Assembly: GCA_021845555.1 (NCBI GenBank)
Contig: JAJZVS010000034.1
Span: forward strand, 1 to 15,262
Reading direction: 5' to 3'
Origin: Pseudomonadota bacterium
Lineage (GTDB): Bacteria > Pseudomonadota > Alphaproteobacteria > Acetobacterales > Acetobacteraceae
Length of the DNA stretch: 15,262 nucleotides
The position numbers and the translations under genes are program-made. Below are positions 1 to 7,592 of this stretch, piece after piece. The number at the start of each line of letters is the position of its first letter. The first letter of the stretch is position 1. The notes under the pieces are model-generated. The model saw only the letters and a list, made by a program, of their open reading frames with translations, did not search any database and was not told the DNA's origin.

Positions 1-4
1 GGGG

Positions 5-75
5 GGCTTCGCCAGGAAGGGGGCGCAACCGCGCCCTCTCGTTGGTCCGGGTCGCGCCCCCTTCCTGGCGAAGCC
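5..75. repeat. Perfect 22-nt inverted repeat with 27-nt spacer
   Basis: The arms at 5-26 and 54-75 are exact reverse complements (22 of 22) and would form a long GC-rich stem. The spacer offers a competing short hairpin: GGGCGC at 21-26 can instead pair with GCGCCC at 31-36 around a 4-nt AACC loop. It lies beyond the 3' end of sdhE, which is transcribed towards it. It could be a dispersed intergenic repeat, a transcript-end structure for sdhE, or the downstream end of a gene to the left. No T-tract follows on either strand, so a classic intrinsic terminator is not supported. Confidence 0.8.
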
Positions 76-86
76 GTCGGAGGGGT

Positions 87-137
87 CCAGGGGACTTGTC
101 CCCTGGTGGGGGGTCCAGGGGGGCAACGCCCCTCTGG
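87..137. repeat. Two adjacent GC-rich hairpins sharing a CCAGGGG core
   Basis: Hairpin one has arms CCAGGGGAC (87-95) and GTCCCCTGG (98-106) with a TT centre. Hairpin two has arms at 115-124 and 128-137 around AAC, ten pairs with one G-T. Both begin with the same GTCCAGGGG-like string, so this is a short tandem of related palindromes. Elements of this look recur between genes in GC-rich Acetobacteraceae genomes, from general memory only. They lie 38 nt past the sdhE stop codon and could protect or end its transcript. Confidence 0.65.
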
Positions 138-175
138 CCTTGCTTGCTTCTCCCCCACTCCCAACCCCGCCCGCA

Positions 176-448
176 TCATGCCCCCGCCGCGCTGCGCATG
201 GCGCGCAGCAGGGGGCAGTCGGCCTCCGGCGGGATCGGGCGGCGGCCGGTGAGCCAGTCGGCCAGGTCGGGGTCGGGGTGTTCCAGCAGGGTTTCCATGG
301 CGCCGAGTTCGGTCCCGGTCATGGCAGCGAGTCGCGGTTTGAGGAAGCCGCCGATCAGGAGATCGGCTTCTTGCGTGCCGCGGTGGGTGGCGCGGTACAG
401 CAGGCGGCGGCGTCGCGCGTCGAGCGCGTCCGGTTCTGATTCGTTCAT
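176..448 (-). CDS. sdhE: FAD assembly factor SdhE (succinate dehydrogenase assembly factor 2)
   Basis: This 90-residue protein matches the SdhE/YgfY (DUF339) family, which helps attach FAD covalently to the flavoprotein subunit of succinate dehydrogenase in the cytoplasm. The family signature RGxxE is present as RGTQE at residues 23-27, preceded by the typical arginine-rich helix with LLYRATHRG and followed by DLLIGGF. A later acidic segment containing HPDPDLADWLTG also fits the family, and the length is close to the usual 85-95 residues. The ATG at 446-448 is used because it puts the conserved core at the normal distance from the N terminus; no strong ribosome-binding site is visible before it. 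In many alphaproteobacteria sdhE lies divergent from recG and next to mfd. Here about 3 kb separates it from recG. Confidence 0.9.
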   Translation of the reverse strand: MNESEPDALDARRRRLLYRATHRGTQEADLLIGGFLKPRLAAMTGTELGAMETLLEHPDPDLADWLTGRRPIPPEADCPLLRAMRSAAGA

Positions 449-720
449 GGCCGGGGTGGGATATAGCTTGGGTCGTGGATGCTGTCAGGGGCCAATTCCC
501 GCCCATGACGCGCAGGGCTGCTCCGACCTGGCCGGCCACCAAGCTGCGCCGGGAGCGTTGCCCGCCCCCTTCGTCGCACGGGCGATGCTGGCCTCCGACT
601 GAATTCCATGGTAACGTTCTGGTTTCGGCGAGGCCGGCGATGGCGGCGTCGCCGTGCGCCGGGCCGCATCAACGCAGGTCATGCCGACAACCAATACTTC
701 AGTAGCGGGGAAACGCGCCC
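449..720. other. Intergenic region between sdhE and the TPR gene
   Basis: Short open frames here are arginine- and proline-rich in every phase and resemble no family, so I call no gene. The part around 595-715 is less GC-rich than its surroundings and is where promoters for sdhE (minus) and the TPR gene (plus) would be expected. I see no convincing -35/-10 pair, tRNA fold or riboswitch-like element. The string GGCGATGGCGGCGTCGCC near 637-654 could form a 5-bp hairpin and is probably incidental. Confidence 0.5.
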
Positions 721-765
721 ATGCCGAAACGCCTGACCAAGATGCGCCGTTACCGCTGCGGGTAG
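721..765 (+). other. 14-codon open frame with ribosome-binding site, in phase with the TPR gene
   Basis: An ATG at 721 is preceded by GGGGAAA about 7 nt upstream, the best ribosome-binding site near the start of the TPR gene. The frame encodes MPKRLTKMRRYRCG and stops at TAG 763-765. It is in the same phase as the TPR frame downstream, and the residues right after the TAG also read like protein. It may be the true N terminus of the TPR protein interrupted by an amber codon, a short leader peptide, or chance. Confidence 0.3.
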
Positions 766-819
766 GGCGCCGCCATTCCGACGGCGATCACCCTCTCCGG
801 CCCACCGCGCCTGCTGCAC

Positions 820-2628
820 TTGATCGAAGGCCGGCTCGCGCATGAACGCCTGATCGGGGAGTTCGTGCTGCTGCGCGAAGCCACGCTCGCCGTCGCGGTG
901 CTCGGCCTCGGCTTCGGCCTGCTCGCGCTCGCCTGGCGCGAGGTGCGCCGGCGCTCGTTGGTGGTGGAGGCGTTCGACGTGCCGCCGGCGCTGGAGGCCG
1001 AGGGCTGGTCGGGGTCGGTGGTGGCGCGCCGGCTGCACGACCAGCTCGCCTTCATCCGTGATCATGCCGTCACTTCCGCCGAGAAGCGCGCGTTGCGCCA
1101 GACCGGCATCGGCTCGGACATTTCCATTCCCGGGGCGCGGGTCTCGCTCAATAGCGTGTTCGCCTATCTGCGCGCGATGCTCGGGCGCGACACCTTCGTT
1201 GCTGGCGAGCTCACCGGCGCGGCCGAGGCGCTGAGTGTCACCGTGCGCGTGCGCGACCGCGGCCGGGCAAGCTTCGCCGGGCCCGCCGCCGCGCTCGACG
1301 CGCTGCTGCTGGCGGCGGGCGAGCACATATTCCTTGAAACCCAGCCGTATGTGCTGGCGGTGTACCGCCGCAGCCGGGGCGACGACGCCGGCGCCATTGC
1401 GGCGCTGCGCCCGCTCGTCACCGGGCCGGATGCGCGCGCGGCGGCGCTCGCGCTCAATCTGTGGGGCGAAATCCTGCTCCAATCGGGCGATTTCGCCGGC
1501 GGCATCGCGCGCCACCAGGCGGCAGTACAACGCTGTCCGATCGACCAGGCAGCCTCGGCTGGGCTGATGATCGCGCTTGCCTCAAGCGGGCAATGGGACG
1601 CGGCGCGGGAGGTCGTGCGGGCCTATGCGGCGCGCCGCTGGCGATCCGCCACCGCGCACGGTCTGCACGGGCAGATCCTGGTTTACGCGCTCGACATTGC
1701 AGGAGCCGAAACCGCTGGCCGACGTTGCCTGCGACGTGACCGGCGTGATGTCAGCGGCGCATTGAGTCTCGGCTTCGCCGGGGTACTGCGACACGATTAC
1801 GCGGCAGCACGCAGACACGCCGACCGCGTTCTCGATGGCCGGAGATTTCGCTTCACTGAGCAGACGCTGCCGGGCGTCATGACCTTGCTGAGCTGGACAC
1901 TGACCTGCCTGCGCGACTACGCCGCGGCACGCGACTATGCGGATCACATGTGTGCCACCCGGCCGGATCACAACGGTGGCTGGGTGCGCCTGGGGCACCT
2001 GCTGCTTCTCTCCGGCGACGCAGCGGGCGCGATCGTGCCGTTGCGCCGCGCCACTCGCTCCGGCGTGCGCTCGATGGGCGCCACGGCGCTGCTGGCCCGC
2101 GCACTCTGGCAGGCGGAAGGGGCCGCGGCCGCGCTCGGCTATATCCACGAGGCGCTCGCCCGCAATCCGCACGATCCGCCGCTCTATGTCGTCCGCAGCG
2201 ACGTGCTGGCCGTGGTGGGAGAGCACAAGGCCGCGCTGGAGGCGGCCCGGCACGCCGCCGCGTCCGCCCCGAGCTGGGCCGACGGCCACGAAGCCTGGGG
2301 CCGCGCCCTGCTCGCCGCCGGGGACAGCGCGGGCGCGTGCAGCCGGTTCGAGCAAGCGGCGCGGCTCGCCCCGCGCTGGGCCGCGCCCTATCTCGGCTGG
2401 GGCGACTGCCTGGCCGCGCGCGGCCGGGCCGCCGACGCGGCGGCGCAGTATGCCCGCGCGATCACCTGCGATCCGCTCTGGGCCGCCCCGCACGCGCACT
2501 GGGGCGCGCTGCTGGAGCGGACCGGTGACGCCGCGGGGGCGAAGGCGAAGCAGGTGCGCGCGGCCTCGCTCGATCCAGAGGACCCGGCCGCGCCCGGAAG
2601 GCATGCGCGACGGCGGGCAGATAAGTGA
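820..2628 (+). CDS. Membrane-anchored tetratricopeptide-repeat protein, start uncertain
   Basis: From the TTG at 820 this reads 602 residues. A single hydrophobic helix spans about residues 21-39, flanked by ALAWREVRRR. A conserved-looking block, VVEAFDVPPALEAEGWSGSVVARRL (split here as VVEAFDVPPAL and GWSGSVVARRL), follows. Such a block precedes TPRs in several proteobacterial proteins. From about residue 190 to the end, helical repeats of roughly 34 residues show TPR signatures such as AWGRALLAAGDSAGACSRFE and GWGDCLAARGRAADAAAQYA. The likely role is a protein-protein scaffold at the inner membrane; partner and function are unknown. The TTG has no visible ribosome-binding site, and the frame stays open back to 766, just after an in-phase TAG at 763-765. 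The true start may therefore be upstream, or the 5' end may be broken. Confidence 0.75.
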   Translation: MIEGRLAHERLIGEFVLLREATLAVAVLGLGFGLLALAWREVRRRSLVVEAFDVPPALEAEGWSGSVVARRLHDQLAFIRDHAVTSAEKRALRQTGIGSDISIPGARVSLNSVFAYLRAMLGRDTFVAGELTGAAEALSVTVRVRDRGRASFAGPAAALDALLLAAGEHIFLETQPYVLAVYRRSRGDDAGAIAALRPLVTGPDARAAALALNLWGEILLQSGDFAGGIARHQAAVQRCPIDQAASAGLMIALASSGQWDAAREVVRAYAARRWRSATAHGLHGQILVYALDIAGAETAGRRCLRRDRRDVSGALSLGFAGVLRHDYAAARRHADRVLDGRRFRFTEQTLPGVMTLLSWTLTCLRDYAAARDYADHMCATRPDHNGGWVRLGHLLLLSGDAAGAIVPLRRATRSGVRSMGATALLARALWQAEGAAAALGYIHEALARNPHDPPLYVVRSDVLAVVGEHKAALEAARHAAASAPSWADGHEAWGRALLAAGDSAGACSRFEQAARLAPRWAAPYLGWGDCLAARGRAADAAAQYARAITCDPLWAAPHAHWGALLERTGDAAGAKAKQVRAASLDPEDPAAPGRHARRRADK

Positions 2629-2643
2629 CGCGCTCTCCGCAAC

Positions 2644-2672
2644 TTGCACCAGTCGGCCGACCAGTCCATATA
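2644..2672 (+). promoter_or_regulatory. Weak candidate promoter for the vapBC pair
   Basis: TTGCAC (2644-2649) and CATATA (2667-2672) are separated by 17 nt and lie in the 50-nt gap before the antitoxin. Each matches only about half of the sigma-70 consensus. Transcription from it would begin about at the antitoxin ATG, and no ribosome-binding site precedes that ATG, so a leaderless transcript is conceivable. This is a tentative call. Confidence 0.22.
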
Positions 2673-2678
2673 CCGCCC

Positions 2679-2957
2679 ATGACCGCTGTCCTCACCGATC
2701 CCCCCACCGTCGGCGCCTACGACGCCAAATCCCGCCTCTCCCACCTGCTCGACCGGGTGGAACGCGGGGAGCAGTTCGTCATCACCCGCCACGGCCACCC
2801 GATTGCCCGCCTGATCCCCGATCCCGGCGGCCCGAACCGTGCCGCCGCCCGCGCCGCGGTGGAGGCGATCACCCGCCTGCGCCACGACCTCGCCGCCCGC
2901 GGGGTGCGGGTGACGCTGGAGGACATTCGCGCGCTGCGCGACGAAGGCCGCCGCTGA
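2679..2957 (+). CDS. Phd/YefM-fold antitoxin, VapB-type
   Basis: This 92-residue protein has the Phd/YefM-type N-terminal DNA-binding fold. The signature around residues 10-45 is GAYDAKSRLSHLLDRVERGE followed by FVITRHGHPIARLIP. The charged C-terminal tail (TLEDIRALRDEGRR) is the part that usually wraps the toxin. It should neutralise the PIN toxin encoded 23 nt downstream and autorepress the pair by binding the promoter. The ATG at 2679 is chosen because the family fold starts a few residues after it; an in-phase start at 2625 would overlap the TPR stop and add 18 residues unlike the family. No clear ribosome-binding site precedes it. Confidence 0.85.
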   Translation: MTAVLTDPPTVGAYDAKSRLSHLLDRVERGEQFVITRHGHPIARLIPDPGGPNRAAARAAVEAITRLRHDLAARGVRVTLEDIRALRDEGRR

Positions 2958-2980
2958 GCGCGTCGGCGCCGTCTCGCGGA

Positions 2981-3385
2981 ATGATGATCCTGGACGCTTC
3001 GGTCGTGCTCGCCGCCCTGCTGCCCGAGCAGCACTCCGACCGCGCCCGCGACATCCTGGCCCAGGTTGCGGCCGAGGGCGCGCGGGTCCCGTCGCTCTGG
3101 CCGCTGGAGATCGGCAACGTGTTGCTGCTGGTTCAGCGCCGCGGCCAGCTTCGCGCGGAGGAGCGGCTGAGCTTCCTCGACCAGCTCGACCGCCTGCCGA
3201 TCGCGATCGATCCCGAGACCGCCGCCCGCGCCTGGCCGGACATCGCCCCGCTCGCCGAACGCCATCGGCTGACCCTCTACGACGCCGCCTATCTGGAACT
3301 GAGCCTGCGCGCCGCCCTGCCGCTCGCCAGCTTCGATGCCGCGCTGTGCCGCGCCGCGGCAGAGGCCGGGGCCGCGCTGCTCTGA
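2981..3385 (+). CDS. PIN-domain ribonuclease toxin, VapC family
   Basis: This 134-residue PIN protein carries the usual acidic metal-binding set: D5 in MMILDASVVL, E43 in WPLEIGNVLL, D101 in LYDAAYLELSL and D119 in ASFDAAL. VapC toxins cut RNA, often tRNA or rRNA, using Mg or Mn ions in the cytoplasm; the target here cannot be read from sequence. All four acidic residues are kept, so it is probably active. The start is one of two consecutive ATGs at 2981 and 2984, 23 nt after the antitoxin stop, consistent with co-transcription. The phase stays open far upstream through the TPR gene, but that stretch is an arginine-rich GC artefact. recG begins about 40-60 nt downstream. Confidence 0.88.
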   Translation: MMILDASVVLAALLPEQHSDRARDILAQVAAEGARVPSLWPLEIGNVLLLVQRRGQLRAEERLSFLDQLDRLPIAIDPETAARAWPDIAPLAERHRLTLYDAAYLELSLRAALPLASFDAALCRAAAEAGAALL

Positions 3386-3447
3386 TCGCCGCCGCGGCTA
3401 CCCGTTCTGGTTCGCCCCCGGTCCCGGTGGCATACCCGCCCCCAGCC

Positions 3448-5502
3448 GTGGAACCCGACCCCCTCCTCCCGCTTTTCGCCCCCCTGACCAGCCTGCGCGG
3501 CATCGGCCCGACGCTGGGCTCCCTCCTCGCGCGCGTGGCCGGCGGCGCGCGCGTGCTCGACCTGCTGTTCCATTTGCCGGAGTCCTACGTCGATCGTCGT
3601 GTCCGGAGCACGATCGCCGAGGCGCGGCCGGGGCCGGTTGTGACTTTGGCGGTGGAGGTGGTGCGCCACGATCCCCCGGCCAATGCGCGCCAGCCCTGGA
3701 AGGTGCTGGTCACCGACGGGACCGGCTTCGCGGAACTCGTGTTCTTCAAATTCGCCCGTGAGGGTCAGATGCCGCCGGGCGCGAAGCTGCTGGTCTCCGG
3801 CAAGGCGGACCGCTTCGGCGACACGCTCAGCCTGCCGCACCCGGATCATGTGGTGCCGGCCGATCACCCCGAGCGTCTGCCGGCGATCGAGCCGGTCTGG
3901 CCGCTGACCGCCGGCCTATGGCCGCGCCAGGTTCGTGCGGCGTTGGCGCAGGCGCTGGTGGCGCTGCCCGAACTTGCCGAATGGCACGATCCGGTGCTGT
4001 TGCGCCGCCAGCGCTGGCCCGGCTTCGCCGAAGCGCTCCGCGCGCTCCAGGCGCCCGAGACCCTGCCGGACGCGCTGCCGCGCGCCCGCCTGGCCTATGA
4101 CGAACTCCTGGCCGGCCAGGTGGCGCTGGCCGTAGTGCGCGGGCGGGTGCGGGCGCGGGCGGGCCGGGCGCTGGCCGGCGACGGCACCTTGCGCGCCCGC
4201 GCGCTGGCACGTTTCGGCTATGCGCTGACGGCCGCACAACGCGCTGCGCTGGCCGAGATCGACGCCGACCTCGCCGCGCCGCGCCGGATGCTGCGCCTGC
4301 TGCAAGGCGATGTCGGCTCGGGCAAGACCGTGGTCGCGCTGCTGGCGATGCTGCGCGCGGTGGAAGCCGGCGCGCAGGCGGCGCTGATGGCGCCGACCGA
4401 GGTGCTGGCGAAGCAGCATCATCGCACCCTGTCTGCCCTCTCGCCGGTGCCGGTCGCGCTGCTGACCGGCGCGGTGAAGGGCAAGGAGCGGGCGCGGCTG
4501 CTGCGCGGCCTGGCGGACGGCTCGGTGCCGATCGTCGTCGGCACCCATGCGCTGTTCCAGGAGGCGGTGGCGTACCACGACCTCGGCCTCGCGGTGATCG
4601 ACGAGCAGCACCGGTTCGGCGTCGCCCAGCGCCTCCTGCTGGGCGAGAAGGGCCGCGAGAGCGACGTGCTGGTGATGACCGCCACACCGATCCCGCGCAC
4701 CTTGCTGCTGACCCAGTGGGGGGAGATGGACGTGAGCCGGCTGGCCGAGAAGCCGCCCGGCCGCGGCGCGGTGCGCACCACCGTCCATTCGCTTTCCACC
4801 TTGCCCGATCTGCTGGAAGCGGTGGCGCGCAAGCTCGACGAAGGCGCGCAGGTCTATTGGGTCTGCCCGCTGGTGGCGGAAAGCGAGGTGCTGGATTTCG
4901 CCGCCGCCGAGGCGCGCTTCGCCGCGTTGCGCGCCCGCTTCGGCGCGACGGTGGCGCTGGCGCACGGGCGGCAGGAGCCGGCGGCGCGCGATGCCGCGCT
5001 GGCCGATTTCGCCGCCGGGCGGGCGCGGCTGCTGGTGGCGACGACGGTGGTGGAAGTGGGCGTCGATGTCCCGGCGGCCAGCGTGATGGTGATCGAGCAC
5101 GCCGAACGCTTCGGCCTGGCGCAGCTGCACCAGCTGCGCGGCCGCGTCGGACGTGGCGCGGCGGCCAGTTTCTGCCTGCTGCTGCATGACGACGGGATCA
5201 CCGACACCGCCCGCCGCCGCCTGCTGCTGCTGCGCGACACGGAAGACGGTTTCGTGATCGCCGACGAGGATTTCCGCCTGCGCGGCGGCGGCGACGTGCT
5301 GGGCACCCGCCAGGCCGGCCAGCCAGGCTTTCGCCTGGCCGATCCTGTGCTGCACGAAGGCCTGCTGCACATGGCGCACCGCGACGCCGCGGTGCTGACC
5401 CAGAAGGACCCAGGCCTCACCGGCCCGCGCGGGCGCGCGGTGCGCACGCTGCTGCGCCTGTTCGGCCAGTGGGAGCAGATGCGGACCCTGCTGGCCGGAT
5501 AG
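3448..5502 (+). CDS. recG: ATP-dependent DNA helicase RecG
   Basis: RecG is a superfamily 2 double-strand DNA translocase that remodels stalled replication forks and Holliday junctions. From the GTG at 3448 it is 684 residues, the normal family length. The N terminus has the helix-hairpin-helix-like LTSLRGIGPTLG and the wedge/OB domain. Helicase motifs follow: GDVGSGKT (287-294), the RecG-type DEQH box (385-388, DEQHRFG), TATPIPRT, TTVVEVGVDVP, and motif VI QLRGRVGRG (562-570). The C terminus contains the TRG-like LRGGGDVLGTRQAGQPGF block. The GTG at 3427 is an alternative; the ATG at 3346 would overlap vapC and add residues unlike RecG. The ribosome-binding site is weak. Its stop lies only 4 nt from the stop of the convergent LLM gene. 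Confidence 0.96.
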   Translation: MEPDPLLPLFAPLTSLRGIGPTLGSLLARVAGGARVLDLLFHLPESYVDRRVRSTIAEARPGPVVTLAVEVVRHDPPANARQPWKVLVTDGTGFAELVFFKFAREGQMPPGAKLLVSGKADRFGDTLSLPHPDHVVPADHPERLPAIEPVWPLTAGLWPRQVRAALAQALVALPELAEWHDPVLLRRQRWPGFAEALRALQAPETLPDALPRARLAYDELLAGQVALAVVRGRVRARAGRALAGDGTLRARALARFGYALTAAQRAALAEIDADLAAPRRMLRLLQGDVGSGKTVVALLAMLRAVEAGAQAALMAPTEVLAKQHHRTLSALSPVPVALLTGAVKGKERARLLRGLADGSVPIVVGTHALFQEAVAYHDLGLAVIDEQHRFGVAQRLLLGEKGRESDVLVMTATPIPRTLLLTQWGEMDVSRLAEKPPGRGAVRTTVHSLSTLPDLLEAVARKLDEGAQVYWVCPLVAESEVLDFAAAEARFAALRARFGATVALAHGRQEPAARDAALADFAAGRARLLVATTVVEVGVDVPAASVMVIEHAERFGLAQLHQLRGRVGRGAAASFCLLLHDDGITDTARRRLLLLRDTEDGFVIADEDFRLRGGGDVLGTRQAGQPGFRLADPVLHEGLLHMAHRDAAVLTQKDPGLTGPRGRAVRTLLRLFGQWEQMRTLLAG

Positions 5503-5506
5503 CGCG

Positions 5507-6547
5507 CTACAGCACCGCTTCGGCGATCAGCCGCATCGCGTCCTTGGACGCGCCCCGCAGCACCATCGTACCGACATGCCCGGCGCGGCCGGCCGCCTTC
5601 CAGGCTTCCAGCCGGTCGCGGATGCGCGCCGCCGGGCCAACCAGGGAGATCTCGTCGATCAGCGCATCCGGCACCGCCGCCGCGGCCTCGGTCTTCTTGC
5701 CGTCGAGATAGAGGTCCTGGATCTTCGCCGCCGCCTCCGCGTAGCCGAGCTTGCGCGCCACGTCGTTGTAGAAATTCTTCGACCGCGCCCCCATCCCGCC
5801 GATATAGAGCGCGAGTTCGGGGCGGATCAGATCGCGGCAGGCGGCCACGTCGTCCCCGAGCCTGACCTGCACATAGGGTGCGACATCGAACCCGGCCAGG
5901 CTCGGCGTCCGCCCGGCCTTCTTCATCCCCTCCAGGATCGGCGCCGAGACGATCTCCGGCTGGTGCGGCGAATAGAAGATCGGCAGGGTGCCGTCCGCCG
6001 CCTCGCCGGCCGTGCGCAGCCCGGCCGGGGTTATCGAGGCGGTGTAGAACTTCAGCGACGGATCGCCGTGGATGATGGAACGCAGCGGCTTGCCGAGGCC
6101 GCTCGCATCCGGCCCGGCATAGGGGATCACGTATTCCTCGCCCGCGAAGGTCAGCGGTTTCTCGCGCGCGAGGATCTGGCGGATGATGGCGATGTATTCC
6201 TTGGTCCGCGTCATCGGCTTGCCGAACCGCACGCCGTGCCATCCCTCCACCACCTGCGGGCCGGAGACGCCGACGCCGCACAGGAAGCGGTTGCCCGACA
6301 GCGCCTGCAACGTCATCGCCGTCATCGCCGCGCAGGCCGGCGTGCGCGCCGGGATCTGCATGATCCCGGTGCCGGCCTTGATCTTCGTGGTGCGCGCCAG
6401 CACCCAGGCGACCGGGGAAATGGCGTCGGTCGAATAGGATTCCCCGGTCCAGACCTGGGAGAAGCCGAGCCGCTCCGCCTCCAGCACCGAGTCCATGTCC
6501 GGCTGCGGCGTGGCACCGGCGAGTTTCAGCGTGATCCCGAGTTGCAT
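5507..6547 (-). CDS. LLM-class F420-dependent-type oxidoreductase, Rv3520c-like
   Basis: This 346-residue protein belongs to the bacterial luciferase-like (TIM-barrel) flavin/deazaflavin oxidoreductases. It has ERLGFSQVWTGESYSTDAIS near the N terminus, then TGIMQIPARTP, MTLQALSGNRFLCGVGVSGP and QVVEGWHGVRFGKP. These resemble the subfamily typified by mycobacterial Rv3520c. The second half has DGTLPIFYSPHQPE and a C-terminal segment with VGPAARIRDRLEAWKAAG, as in that group. Substrate is unknown, and F420 rather than FMN is inferred from family and the nearby fbiC. The ATG (complement of 6545-6547) has AGGGGC about 9 nt upstream and lies 11 nt after the preceding LLM stop, so the two minus-strand genes are likely one operon. 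Confidence 0.9.
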   Translation of the reverse strand: MQLGITLKLAGATPQPDMDSVLEAERLGFSQVWTGESYSTDAISPVAWVLARTTKIKAGTGIMQIPARTPACAAMTAMTLQALSGNRFLCGVGVSGPQVVEGWHGVRFGKPMTRTKEYIAIIRQILAREKPLTFAGEEYVIPYAGPDASGLGKPLRSIIHGDPSLKFYTASITPAGLRTAGEAADGTLPIFYSPHQPEIVSAPILEGMKKAGRTPSLAGFDVAPYVQVRLGDDVAACRDLIRPELALYIGGMGARSKNFYNDVARKLGYAEAAAKIQDLYLDGKKTEAAAAVPDALIDEISLVGPAARIRDRLEAWKAAGRAGHVGTMVLRGASKDAMRLIAEAVL

Positions 6548-6558
6548 CCTGCGTGCCC

Positions 6559-7512
6559 CTATCGTGCCTTCGCCATCACCTCGTCGCGGAAGCGGCGCAT
6601 GTTGTCGAGCGTCGCCGCCAGGGTCGGCCCGAACAGGCCGAAATCGCACGCGCTCACCCCGGCCGCTGCCAGGGCGCGGATGTCGCCGGCGAAATCGCCC
6701 GCGCCGCCGGTAAACAGCTTGCGCTCCCCATCCACGGTGCCCTTCGGCTGCGCCTCGGGGTTGGACGACACGCGGTAGGACAGCGCGACCGCGGCCGGAT
6801 CGCGCCCGGCCTTCTCGGTCAGCGCGCGCAGCTTCGCCACGCCGGCCTGGTAGCGGCTCAGCGTGTCCATCGGGTGGGCCGGATTGGTGCCGATCGGATA
6901 CCAGGCGTCGGCATAGCGCGCGGTGCGGCGCAGCGCCGGGCCGCTTTCCCCGCCGACCCAGATCGGGATCGGCTGCTGCACCGGCTTCGGCTGGAACACC
7001 ACGTTGGAGAATTTCACGTATTTGCCGTCGAAAGCGGGATCTTCCTTCGACCAAAGCTCCTTGCAAGCCATCATGGTTTCGTCCGTCACCGCGCCGCGCT
7101 CGGCGAACGGTGGCGTGCCCACGGCGGCGAATTCCTCTTCCATCCAGCCGGCGCCGATGCCGAGCGTGAGCCGTCCCTTCGACAGCACGTCGAGCGTGGC
7201 GAGCAGCTTCGCGGTCAGCACCGGCGGGCGGTGCGGCACCACCATCACCGAGGTGACGATCCGCAGCTTCGATGTCTTGGCGGCGATGAACATCGCCGTC
7301 ATCAGCTGCTCGTGCCGGTCCACGCGCGCGCCGGAGGGGAACTCCCCGCTGTCGGTATAGGGGTAGCGCGAGCCGATATCGGTCGGGATGATGATGTGGT
7401 CGCTGACGGTGACGTAGTCGAAGCCGAGCATCTCCGCCTCGGTGGCGATGCGGGCGATGCTGTCGGGGTCGGTCAAGGCCCCACTGGTCGGCGCGCTGCA
7501 CCCGATCTGCAT
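6559..7512 (-). CDS. LLM-class F420-dependent-type oxidoreductase, TIGR03619-like
   Basis: This 317-residue LLM protein has the order of motifs expected for the 'probable F420-dependent oxidoreductase' group. It carries TEAEMLGFDYVTVSDHIIIP, then RIVTSVMVVPHRPPVLTAK, LDVLSKGRLTLGIGAGWMEE and IPIWVGGESGPALRRTARYA. It would hold the cofactor in a TIM barrel and transfer hydride to an unknown substrate. The start has a strong ribosome-binding site (GGGAGG, about 6 nt before the ATG). It is the first gene of a minus-strand pair, and its closest visible relative is the divergent plus-strand gene at 7593. Whether it uses F420 or FMN cannot be settled from these motifs. Confidence 0.9.
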   Translation of the reverse strand: MQIGCSAPTSGALTDPDSIARIATEAEMLGFDYVTVSDHIIIPTDIGSRYPYTDSGEFPSGARVDRHEQLMTAMFIAAKTSKLRIVTSVMVVPHRPPVLTAKLLATLDVLSKGRLTLGIGAGWMEEEFAAVGTPPFAERGAVTDETMMACKELWSKEDPAFDGKYVKFSNVVFQPKPVQQPIPIWVGGESGPALRRTARYADAWYPIGTNPAHPMDTLSRYQAGVAKLRALTEKAGRDPAAVALSYRVSSNPEAQPKGTVDGERKLFTGGAGDFAGDIRALAAAGVSACDFGLFGPTLAATLDNMRRFRDEVMAKAR

Positions 7513-7592
7513 GTCTTCCTCCCGAATTGCGGATTTGCGTCGGCGCCGACGTTACCACAGGATGGGCGCAGAGCGAGCGGGGGAACGGGAAC
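7513..7592. promoter_or_regulatory. Divergent promoter region with a perfect 14-nt palindrome
   Basis: This 80-bp gap separates two LLM genes transcribed away from each other, so it must hold both promoters unless they lie inside coding sequence. Near its centre CGTCGGCGCCGACG (7538-7551) is a perfect palindrome, a possible operator for a dimeric repressor controlling both sides. No regulator gene is adjacent. GC-rich DNA makes such palindromes more frequent by chance, so the operator role is inference. Ribosome-binding sites occupy the two ends. Confidence 0.45.

Noticed and set aside
1937..2980. Long plus-strand frame running through the TPR gene into vapC
   Set aside because: Only the part from 2981 looks like a PIN protein. 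The upstream part is arginine-rich text overlapping the real TPR and antitoxin genes in another phase.
3916..5379. Long minus-strand frame opposite recG
   Set aside because: Composition is arginine/glutamine-rich with no family resemblance, while RecG on plus has every helicase motif.
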